A stretch of 5,392 nucleotides of DNA, taken from NCBI RefSeq assembly GCF_004168205.1, contig NZ_RCYB01000117.1, positions 1 through 5,392 on the forward strand, given 5' to 3'. Shown one piece after another: positions 1-5,057 of the stretch (positions within the stretch are counted from its first letter, which is position 1; each line of letters opens with the position of its first letter). This DNA is from Catenibacterium sp. co_0103 (GTDB taxonomy: Bacteria > Bacillota_I > Bacilli_A > Erysipelotrichales > Coprobacillaceae). The notes under the pieces were generated by a model, which worked only from the letters and a program-made list of their open reading frames with translations, had not been told where the DNA came from and did not search any database. Position numbers and translations under genes: made by a program.

Positions 1-28
1 GGTGTCTGCCGTTTATATAGCTGACACC
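1..28. repeat. Imperfect inverted repeat (hairpin)
   Basis: GGTGTCTGC at 1-9 pairs with GCTGACACC at 20-28 with one mismatch, leaving a 10-base AT-rich loop. There is no U run on either side, so it does not look like an intrinsic terminator. It may be a subterminal hairpin of the element proposed to start at 77, and it may continue beyond the window edge. Confidence 0.5.
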
Positions 29-70
29 TTAACTTAATTACCTGATGGTATTAGTTTTGTTTAACTTAAT
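29..70. repeat. Short direct repeat TTAACTTAAT
   Basis: The ten bases TTAACTTAAT occur at 29-38 and again at 61-70, each followed by a near-identical ACC or TACC. The copies are 32 bases apart and flank the 9-bp inverted repeat. Their role is unknown; they could be transposase-binding repeats of an element end. Confidence 0.4.
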
Positions 71-75
71 ACCAT
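45..75. repeat. Perfect 9-bp inverted repeat over the transposase stop codon
   Basis: ATGGTATTA at 45-53 is the exact reverse complement of TAATACCAT at 67-75, with a 13-base loop. The repeat contains the premature stop codon of the transposase and begins two bases inside the proposed insertion junction. It lacks a U run, so a terminal hairpin of a mobile element is more likely than a terminator. Confidence 0.5.
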
Positions 76-1496
76 TGATCAAACATCTCTTCTTTTTTTA
101 TCTTCTCCTCATCGATATAGTATCTATCCTTATCATTTTTGTCTCTTTTTATAAATCTCTTCGGATCGTTGGGATTCTTTTTCAGATCCTCAACCTTGTT
201 GCTGCTTATCAGTCTTCTTGCACGCTCTATCTGTCTGTTTCGTACATATCTCTGATACTCCATGGCTTTTCTTGAGAATGTTACGATCACATACTGCTTC
301 AGCTTTCCTTTGGACTTCTTCTGTTTTGTATTTCCGCAGGATGTTTCATATTCTTCGGTAAATCCAAGATCTATGGCCTTATCGGCAGGAATGACTTTAT
401 ATACTACATCATCATAAAGCAATCTGTTTGATTCATCCATTCTGTCAAATTCACGCATCTCTTTCAGAGTCTTCGGCATATTATTTGATAATAATCTATA
501 GCCGTCATCATTGAACACGGCTTTCTGAAGTGGGTTTGACAACTTCTTTATGGACTGGGTGACGATGAAGGCTCTGCTTCCAAAGGAGTTGAATCTTCTA
601 ATGTCCATCGATCCAAGACCGGCATCGGCACAGTATATAAGCCTTTTGTCTCTAAAGGATCTTATCATCTTTTTCTCAGTGGATGTGGCGCATAGCTGCT
701 CGTTCTGATTTCCGGGATTGATGCACATGGAAAGAGGGATTCCCTGAGCATCGATGAACAATCCCATCTGCACGATAGGACTGGGCTGATGCTGCTTTGA
801 TATTCCATATTTTCTTAAAGCAGAAGATACCTCTCCGGTGACCTCATCCACATAATCATCATCGGCTGTTTCTATCTCGAAATAGTAGTTGGTACAGTCA
901 AAGTAGCACACAGAGGTATCTCTTCTGATGATACTGTTGCTTGCCTCATAGAGGTGGGTGATATAGTCATCAAAATGTCCTGCGAGAAGGCTCATGAATC
1001 TGAGCGATGATTCATAAAGATAATGTGGCTGTTCATAGTATGTATGAAGGTGATCATAAATGCCCAGCTTTGATCGTGTATCGAGAATTCTTGATATCGT
1101 GAGAAATCTGTTTATAAGATTCGCGTCATATTCTGCTTTTGTATTCTCCATGATTTCATCAAGAAACTTCTTTATTTTCAGGTCATTATAGATGGACTGG
1201 ATAAAGAAATAGCCGATATTGAGATTACTTGAATGTGCAACATGATCATCTGAAGAGGCAAGCTTCTTAGAAAAGTCAATATTTACATCAAGTGATACTT
1301 TTCCGGCTTTATATTCCTCATTGTATTTTGCGACCTCCTGTTTTGCATATTCGAGAGGATCATCAGTGATTCTGAGCAGATCATTATGCCTGCCGATTTT
1401 CTTTATATTTCTAGTCGTGGTCTTTTTGCCGTTCCTTATTCCCTGCTGGATGAAATATGTAGGGTTTTTAGAACGTCTGTCATAGTAAAGTTTCAT
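66..1496 (-). pseudogene. IS1634-family transposase, C-terminally truncated
   Basis: This is a 476-residue product of the DDE transposase group within the IS4/IS1634 superfamily, which cuts and joins IS ends. The N-terminus has the family-type opening with YYDRRSKNPTYFIQQGIRNG (residues 4-23), followed by a helical region. The RNase H-like core shows YFDCTNYYFE with candidate catalytic Asp200, GISKQHQPSPIVQMGLF (231-247), and IYCADAG with candidate Asp291. Relatives usually run to roughly 530-590 residues and continue past an FDG-aromatic motif near residue 473 into a segment with the catalytic Glu. Here the reading stops at FDQWY, so that segment is missing and the protein should be inactive. 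The start is supported by AGGAG at 1506-1510 on the minus strand, nine bases upstream. The remaining frame is open throughout, which suggests a recent break. Confidence 0.85.
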
Positions 1497-1509
1497 AGAA
1501 ATCAGCTCC

Positions 1510-1555
1510 TATGACAATTATGTCATATTATACAACACCATACAACTATTCAAAG
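1510..1555 (-). promoter_or_regulatory. Promoter and palindromic leader of the transposase
   Basis: A perfect TATAAT lies at 1532-1527 on the minus strand. The -35 is weak (TTTGAA or TTGAAT around 1548-1554, spacing 15-16). Just downstream, TATGACA-atta-TGTCATA (1510-1527) is a perfect 7-bp inverted repeat between the -10 and the ribosome binding site. It could act as an operator, or as a leader hairpin that dampens transposase translation. The promoter is read from motifs only. Confidence 0.45.
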
Positions 1556-1569
1556 CAGAAAATTTGACA

Positions 1570-1598
1570 AAAAAATAACGTTGTAATCAACGTTTTTT
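1570..1598. terminator. Terminator-like hairpin near the IS end
   Basis: AACGTTG (1577-1583) and CAACGTT (1588-1594) are perfect arms around a TAAT loop. An A run precedes the stem and a T run follows it (1593-1598), so it could end transcription in either direction. It sits upstream of the transposase promoter, where IS elements often carry a terminator against read-in transcription. The stem is short and AT-rich, so its efficiency is uncertain. Confidence 0.45.
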
Positions 1599-1712
1599 AA
1601 AATCAGAGGCTCTGCAACTGTCAAAGTCCCGTCATTACGCAAAAAAATATTTGAACACCTATAAATGTACTTTATGAGTGCCTTGCTCAATACATGATTT
1701 GAGTAAAAGTTG

Positions 1713-1735
1713 TATGATATAGTTAAAGAGGAGGT
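1713..1735 (+). promoter_or_regulatory. Promoter -10 region and strong ribosome binding site of the J-like/HIRAN operon
   Basis: GAGGAGGT at 1728-1735 is a near-perfect Shine-Dalgarno sequence five bases before the ATG at 1741. Upstream, TATGAT (1713-1718) and the overlapping extended -10 TGATATAGT (1715-1723) are possible -10 elements, but no convincing -35 lies at the right distance. A weak inverted repeat, CTCAA (1686-1690) with TTGAG (1699-1703), lies where an activator or repressor could bind. The ribosome site is clear; the promoter is tentative. Confidence 0.45.
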
Positions 1736-1740
1736 AGACT

Positions 1741-2430
1741 ATGGAACATACACCTGTTACTCAAGAATACTTAATCGATTTATATAGGAGCTTGATTATT
1801 AAACGAGACGATTTAAAGAATAATGCTGAACAGAATGAGAAGAAATATTATAAGATGTTTAGAGATCTGTATAAAGAATACTATGGCCTCATGATTGAAT
1901 GCATTTTCTTAAAGAAAAGAATTGCCTATTGTCAAAGATGCAATAATCTTCAAATTAAGATATATAAAGAAGAAATAAATAGTTACATAGATGTTGTGAA
2001 AGAAGATTATATGCATCAGTTAGAGAATTTAAAGAATCATAAAAAGAGAATAAAGAAATCTCTTAGTGCTGATGGAATGAAACAAGCCAAGAAGATATTC
2101 AAGAGAATTGTCAAAAGAATAGATAAAGAACATCCGTTGTGGGAGCATTCTATTGAGTCATATAGATATAATGATTTAAAAGAATTGATGAATATAGAGG
2201 CGTTGGTGGATTATGAGACACATTCTACAAGACACAATATAGATATTATCTACCTCATGATCAGAATAAATAGTATAAAAGAAGAAATTGATTTTTATAA
2301 CAACCAACCATCTTATTCACCTCAAGAAAAAGAAGAGAGTCTGAAAAAGGAAATATTGAAATATAGATCTTATAGAAATGATTTAAATAAAAAATATCAT
2401 AGTTTTACAAAAATCATGCATGCATGTTAG
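1741..2430 (+). CDS. Coiled-coil protein resembling a J-domain protein without the HPD motif
   Basis: The product is a 229-residue, highly charged, mostly helical cytoplasmic protein with no signal peptide or membrane segment. Its architecture resembles uncharacterised Firmicutes J-domain proteins. It has an N-terminal helix, a YYGLMIE...FLKKRIAYCQ segment (residues 47-64), a long coiled coil (about 70-107), a J-like region (about 108-155), and a C-terminal helical hairpin interrupted by NNQPSYS (187-193). In the J-like region, AKKIFKRIVKRI (116-127) matches J helix II and LWEHSIESYRYNDLKELM (133-150) matches the later helices. The HPD tripeptide that triggers Hsp70 ATPase is absent: helix II runs into DKEHPLWE, with only His131-Pro132 and a shortened loop. 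It therefore probably does not work as a normal DnaK co-chaperone. The stop codon overlaps the next gene's ribosome binding site, so the two genes are coupled. The resemblance is from pattern recognition, not an alignment. Confidence 0.7.
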   Translation: MEHTPVTQEYLIDLYRSLIIKRDDLKNNAEQNEKKYYKMFRDLYKEYYGLMIECIFLKKRIAYCQRCNNLQIKIYKEEINSYIDVVKEDYMHQLENLKNHKKRIKKSLSADGMKQAKKIFKRIVKRIDKEHPLWEHSIESYRYNDLKELMNIEALVDYETHSTRHNIDIIYLMIRINSIKEEIDFYNNQPSYSPQEKEESLKKEILKYRSYRNDLNKKYHSFTKIMHAC

Positions 2431-2434
2431 GAGG
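2429..2434 (+). promoter_or_regulatory. Ribosome binding site AGGAGG overlapping the upstream stop codon
   Basis: AGGAGG shares its first two bases with the TAG stop (2428-2430) of the preceding gene and lies seven bases before the ATG at 2442. This fixes the HIRAN start at 2442 rather than the in-frame ATG at 2424, which has no ribosome site and lies inside the previous gene. It also implies translational coupling. Confidence 0.8.
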
Positions 2435-2441
2435 AACACTT

Positions 2442-2828
2442 ATGAGCAAGATGAGAGATATGGTTTTAGAAGCAGTAGAAATGAATGGCGTAGAGAATGT
2501 GATTATGCCTTTAATGAATGAAATATTCTTATCTTTTACTGATATTGCAGGAACACGTTATGTAGATAATCAAGATGTATTTAAAGGACTAGAGAAGAAT
2601 GTACCTCTTCTATTAGAAAGAGAAGCAGATAATAAATATGATAGTAATGCGATTAAAGTGATGACTACAGATAGGGAAAAGCTTGGGTATATTCCTAAAA
2701 AGGATAATTGTGTTTTTTCTAGATTAATGGATGCAGGTAAAATACTTCATGCAAGAGTGTATTCATGTTATGAGGATGATTATTATAATTGGTCTGTGTC
2801 TATTAAGATCTGTATGATGGATTTCTAG
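2442..2828 (+). CDS. Stand-alone HIRAN-domain protein
   Basis: This is a 128-residue cytoplasmic protein made almost entirely of a HIRAN domain (about residues 31-110) after a short helical N-terminus. The signature is clear: FTDIAGTRYV (32-41), then READNKYDSNAIKV (60-73), then LGYIPKKDN (81-89) and ARLMDAGK-like SRLMDAGK (93-100), with a closing beta strand SVSIKICMMDF (118-128). In HLTF and Rad5-type enzymes the HIRAN domain binds DNA with a free 3' end. Small solo bacterial HIRAN proteins are uncharacterised, although DNA-repair or anti-element roles have been proposed from gene context. It is the second gene of a coupled operon with the J-like protein, which suggests the two act together. 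Its 3' end faces the Panacea gene across 41 bases with no clear terminator. DNA binding is inferred from the family. Confidence 0.88.
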   Translation: MSKMRDMVLEAVEMNGVENVIMPLMNEIFLSFTDIAGTRYVDNQDVFKGLEKNVPLLLEREADNKYDSNAIKVMTTDREKLGYIPKKDNCVFSRLMDAGKILHARVYSCYEDDYYNWSVSIKICMMDF

Positions 2829-2869
2829 TTATTCACAAAACAAAAAATAAGATAAGTGATACATAGTCA

Positions 2870-3859
2870 TTACATGATGATATCATGAATAAAACGATTG
2901 ATTCCTTCTCTATGAGAGAAGTCATATTGTTTATGTAATGTCTGGAAATAAATTCTTATATTTTCTTCTATAATTGGTTCATGAGAAGGAATAGTTCCTT
3001 CATACCCTTTTCTAGCTGATATCCAAGGATCCTTTGTATGAGTGATTGTTTCTAATACTTTAGCGCTATAGAGACCATATGTATGACTGACCAAATCAAT
3101 CACATAACATTCTTCTTCACTTAATGTATTCTCTAATTCTTCAAAGAGTACAAATCGATCATCATCAATAGGATTAAAACTGAACTGCTTGAATAAATGA
3201 TAAACATCAGGATAGACAGGTCCATGAACCCAAGCTTGTGAACGTTCTATAAACATAGGATGATCATATAAGGCATAAGAGGTTCCCTGAATTAAATAAA
3301 GAAGTTTTTGCAACATCAATGGTGTAACTTCATTTAATCCTTTAAACAAATAAGCAATGACCTGTCTCATCTTATCTGATAATACAAATAATTTTTGTAG
3401 ATTACTCACTGCTTCTTGTGATTTCTTATAAGAAGCTGGAGTAATCTTATTTTTATTTTCCTCTAATTTCTTATAGAAATAATCAGGAGAAAGTAAAGCT
3501 TTTTTCATGATATTGGAATACTCAAGAGAAGGCACCTGCCCATCTAGATATCTTTTAATAGTCACTTCACCAAAACCAAGAACTAATGCGAGAGGTCCTT
3601 TCCCAATATCATATATCTTTAATAATTTGTTGATATTTTCAATAGTAATTAGATTTTCCTTTTCTCTATACTGTGAATCTATTTCTTTAATATTTAAATC
3701 TAGTAAACCAGGTAGAGATATTTCTTCACCACATTCATTACATACTGCAACAGTAATCAAGAAAGTATATTCCTTATCTTTAATAACTTTTCTGATTTCC
3801 TGTTTCTTCAATGTGTAAGTTGTTTCTTTTCTGCAGTTTGTACAATAAGTGTGCTTCAT
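2870..3859 (-). CDS. Zinc finger-HTH-Panacea (DUF4065) antitoxin-like regulator
   Basis: The product is a 329-residue cytoplasmic protein with three modules. A YgiT/MqsA-type zinc ribbon is formed by Cys6, Cys9, Cys40 and Cys43. An Xre/MqsA-type helix-turn-helix spans about 75-112, with GPLALVLGFGEVTIKRYLDG. A C-terminal Panacea domain (DUF4065, SocA-like) spans about 165-310, with LQKLLYLIQG (183-192), AWVHGPVYPDVYHLF (209-223), YGLYSAKVLE (261-270) and DPWISARKGY (277-286). Panacea domains neutralise many unrelated toxins, and the N-terminal modules normally bind the operon's own promoter. AAAGGAGA (3874-3867, minus strand) precedes the ATG, and a perfect inverted repeat overlaps the promoter, fitting autoregulation. 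No toxin-sized gene lies on either side, so it may be an orphan antitoxin, a plain regulator, or have a partner elsewhere. Domain assignment is firm; the function is inferred. Confidence 0.85.
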   Translation of the reverse strand: MKHTYCTNCRKETTYTLKKQEIRKVIKDKEYTFLITVAVCNECGEEISLPGLLDLNIKEIDSQYREKENLITIENINKLLKIYDIGKGPLALVLGFGEVTIKRYLDGQVPSLEYSNIMKKALLSPDYFYKKLEENKNKITPASYKKSQEAVSNLQKLFVLSDKMRQVIAYLFKGLNEVTPLMLQKLLYLIQGTSYALYDHPMFIERSQAWVHGPVYPDVYHLFKQFSFNPIDDDRFVLFEELENTLSEEECYVIDLVSHTYGLYSAKVLETITHTKDPWISARKGYEGTIPSHEPIIEENIRIYFQTLHKQYDFSHREGINRFIHDIIM

Positions 3860-3903
3860 GTTCTTATCTCCTTTATGATATGATTTTTATTATTTCGTAT
3901 CAT

Positions 3904-3924
3904 TATTATACTATGAGTATAATA
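3904..3924 (-). promoter_or_regulatory. Promoter and perfect palindromic operator of the Panacea gene
   Basis: TATTATACT (3904-3912) and AGTATAATA (3916-3924) are exact reverse complements with a 3-base spacer. The minus-strand -10 TATAAT (3910-3905) lies inside one arm, so a bound repressor would occlude RNA polymerase. The -35 is weak (around 3928-3936). A mirrored TATAAT (3918-3923) faces the plus strand. The gene just downstream encodes an HTH protein, which makes it the likely binder. Confidence 0.6.
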
Positions 3925-3962
3925 GAAAATCATCAAAAAGATGCTAAGAGTAACTAACGACT

Positions 3963-3990
3963 GTTATCTTAGATAGAGTAAGATGATAAC
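3963..3990. repeat. Bulged inverted repeat downstream of the fructokinase remnant
   Basis: GTTATCTTA (3963-3971) pairs with TAAGATGATAAC (3979-3990) apart from a 3-base bulge. It lies between the truncated kinase and the Panacea promoter and has no U run on either strand. It may be an operator half or part of the junction left by the rearrangement that cut the kinase. No function can be read from it. Confidence 0.3.
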
Positions 3991-4010
3991 ATTAAGAACC
4001 TAGTGGCTTA

Positions 4011-4685
4011 TTATTCTGAAGCAAATTTATCATGTGTTCTTTCTCTAATGATTTCAATTCCCTTATCATAGTCATGAGTACCAGTGAGCCATTCAATCTC
4101 ATTATCTGCAATCTTTAAAATATCGCATTGTTCAATACCATACCAGATCTGTTTAGCTGCAAGATCTTCACTTTCCCATAAAGATGGTCTTAAGTTAGGG
4201 TAAAAAGAAATAATCTTATTCTTCTTTTTGTCATAATCAATCATCGCATAAGTAGCAGATCTTACTGGCTCATCCGTCATAGACAAAGAACCAAAGTGAA
4301 AGATACGGCAATTATCAATTAATTCATAATTCACTTCTTCTTTCTTAAGCATCATATCTGCGCCTGACTTTCTATAGAAAGAGAAGCTGCAATCACCTGT
4401 TTCATCATTATCTACAAAAGCAAGTGTTGTCTTTACATTTGGATCAAGAATAAGTCCAAATGCATCAATCTTCTGTTCTGTAATTGTATTGTTTAATAGT
4501 TTACCAAACTCATCTTCCCCTACTTTTCCAATAAATGCGGTTTTATAACCTAGTTTTCCAAGCATAGCAAGTACATTACAAGGTGCACCTCCTGGATTGG
4601 CTTCATAGATACGGTTATACTGTTCACTTAAACCATTTCTGGTGAAGTCTATTAAGAGTTCACCTGTTGCTGTTACATCGTACAT
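4011..4685 (-). pseudogene. Fructokinase-like PfkB sugar kinase, 3' truncated
   Basis: This is a PfkB/ribokinase-family kinase of fructokinase type, which would phosphorylate fructose with ATP in the cytoplasm. The family opening MYDVTATGELLIDF fixes the start at 4685, with GGAGGT at 4696-4691 five bases upstream; the longer frame from 4709 begins before this ribosome site. The first signature is present (NPGGAPCNVLAMLGKLG, residues 30-46), as are GKVGEDEFG (53-61) and the nucleotide-side KIADNEIEWLTG (191-202). The usual DPNLR motif reads YPNLR at 162-166, with the Asp lost. Full-length relatives have about 310-325 residues. This product ends at 224, just before the expected LVTLG strand, and lacks the GAGD catalytic motif, the anion hole and the ATP lid. 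No other frame downstream restores them, so this is a truncation rather than a simple frameshift, and the product should be inactive. Confidence 0.85.
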
Positions 4686-4708
4686 AGAATACCTCCATTG
4701 TTTATTCA

Positions 4709-4736
4709 TTTATATATACTGCAATCCATATGCCAA
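4709..4736 (-). promoter_or_regulatory. Promoter of the fructokinase gene
   Basis: On the minus strand a -35 TTGGCA (4736-4731) and a -10 TATAAA (4714-4709) are separated by 16 bases, each one base from consensus. Transcription would begin near 4702, leaving a short leader that includes the ribosome site at 4696-4691. The two upstream terminators isolate this promoter from transcripts coming from the right. Confidence 0.5.
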
Positions 4737-4751
4737 GTTTGAGGTATAAAT

Positions 4752-4780
4752 AAAAAAACTCACAGTTTATGTACTGTGAG
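4752..4780 (-). terminator. Intrinsic terminator, second of a tandem pair
   Basis: On the minus strand CTCACAGT (4780-4773) pairs perfectly with ACTGTGAG (4766-4759) around a 6-base loop, followed directly by seven U (4758-4752). This is a textbook rho-independent terminator for transcription running leftward, just before the fructokinase promoter. Confidence 0.85.
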
Positions 4781-4792
4781 ATGAAATAAAAT

Positions 4793-4825
4793 AAAAAAAG
4801 TGACGCAACGCAGGCGTCGCATCAC
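4793..4825 (-). terminator. Intrinsic terminator, first of a tandem pair
   Basis: On the minus strand GTGATGCGACG (4825-4815) pairs with CGTTGCGTCAC (4810-4800) over 11 bp, two of them G-U, around a CCTG loop. Seven U follow (4799-4793). It is a GC-rich, strong rho-independent terminator, 13 bases upstream of the next one. Confidence 0.85.
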
Positions 4826-4856
4826 ATAAAACAAAATGTTTTTGTCCACCAAAGTC

Positions 4857-4886
4857 ATTATACGTTTATTTCATACAAATAGTCAA
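4857..4886 (-). promoter_or_regulatory. Strong sigma-A type promoter
   Basis: On the minus strand a -35 TTGACT (4886-4881) and a perfect -10 TATAAT (4862-4857) are 18 bases apart. This is the best promoter match in the window, yet it is followed only by two terminators and not by a gene. A 6-bp palindrome, AGAGTA-G-TACTCT (4918-4930), lies upstream of the -35 and could bind a regulator. Confidence 0.6.
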
Positions 4887-4952
4887 CTACATTTTTTAGC
4901 GAGTATTTTTGAACAAAAGAGTAGTACTCTACTATTTCGCAGCATTCCTAAA

Positions 4953-4977
4953 ATAAAAACAGATTCCCTGTTTTTAT
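4953..4977. terminator. Bidirectional terminator-like hairpin next to the IS66 end
   Basis: ATAAAAACAG (4953-4962) and CTGTTTTTAT (4968-4977) are perfect 10-bp arms around a 5-base loop. The stem itself gives a U run on both strands. It probably ended a gene that lay to the right before IS66 inserted 11 bases away; that gene is not visible in this window. Confidence 0.5.
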
Positions 4978-5015
4978 CTTGGAGAATCGTAAGCGCTAAA
5001 TTATATAGTGTACGT

Positions 5016-5057
5016 AAAAAGGACGATTAAATCATTTTTTCGATTTAATCGTCCTTT
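5016..5057 (-). terminator. Intrinsic terminator overlapping the tnpC stop codon
   Basis: GATTTAATCGTCCTTT (5042-5057) and AAAGGACGATTAAATC (5018-5033) are perfect 16-bp inverted arms around an 8-base loop. Read on the minus strand, the stem starts in the last sense codons of tnpC, includes its TAA stop (5047-5045), and ends in UUUUU (5020-5016). It terminates the IS66 transcript before it leaves the element. Confidence 0.8.

Larger units (their letters stand above)
1..77 (-). mobile_element. Possible end of an IS200/IS605-like element interrupting the IS1634 transposase
   Basis: Read on the minus strand, recognisable transposase sequence ends with Met-Phe-Asp. The last bases before the break are TTGAT (positions 82 to 78), a target pentamer used by ISDra2-type IS200/IS605 elements, which insert immediately 3' of it without a target duplication. 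The sequence beyond the break is unlike transposase coding sequence and holds two hairpin-forming inverted repeats, as IS200/IS605 ends do. No tnpA or tnpB gene is visible because the window stops here, so the assignment is inference. A simple deletion or another kind of insertion would look similar. Confidence 0.25.
66..1635 (-). mobile_element. IS1634-family insertion sequence remnant
   Basis: This covers the truncated IS1634-type transposase gene and its upstream end. A plausible outer terminus is the GGGACTTTGACAG stretch (minus strand, 1630 to 1618), next to the palindrome CAGAG-G-CTCTG at 1604-1614 and a terminator-like hairpin that would block transcription entering the element. No matching inverted repeat is present at the other end, where the gene is cut short at about position 77. 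The outer boundary near 1630 is inferred only from the change in sequence character and could be off by tens of bases. Confidence 0.6.
4752..4850 (-). ncRNA. Candidate short RNA from a strong promoter to tandem terminators
   Basis: A near-consensus promoter at 4886-4857 would start transcription around 4850. The first intrinsic terminator ends at 4793 and the second at 4752, so the RNA would be about 58 or 99 nt long. It carries a weak ACAAAA/TTTTGT hairpin (4831-4845) and two strong terminator hairpins. The only open frame (32 codons from the ATG at 4858) lacks a ribosome site and overlaps the -10, so coding is unlikely. It could be a small RNA, or a leader whose terminators are conditionally opened to feed the kinase. 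It resembles no family I recognise. Confidence 0.3.

Noticed and set aside
45..275. 76-codon plus-strand open frame
   Set aside because: It is antisense to the IS1634 transposase, has no ribosome site, and its product is a low-complexity hydrophobic shadow.
2424..2441. Upstream ATG giving a HIRAN protein six residues longer
   Set aside because: The AGGAGG at 2429-2434 lies after that ATG and is correctly spaced for the ATG at 2442.
2905..2921. CTTCTCT/AGAGAAG hairpin as a terminator
   Set aside because: It is a perfect 7-bp stem but lies in the Panacea coding sequence and has no U run on either strand.
3507..3818. 103-codon plus-strand open frame opposite the Panacea gene, considered as a hidden toxin
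   Set aside because: It lies wholly antisense to the conserved zinc finger and HTH codons, lacks a Shine-Dalgarno sequence, and resembles no toxin.
4686..4709. Upstream ATG giving a kinase eight residues longer
   Set aside because: The GGAGGT ribosome site lies inside that extension, and the conserved family N-terminus begins at the ATG at 4685.
4880..4987. 35-codon minus-strand open stretch between the IS66 end and the strong promoter, considered as the tail of an interrupted gene
   Set aside because: It contains a terminator-like hairpin, shows no recognisable protein family, and the region looks intergenic.
4836..5030. 64-codon plus-strand open frame
   Set aside because: It has no ribosome site and runs across a terminator-like hairpin, the IS66 boundary and the tnpC terminator, so it is composite by chance.
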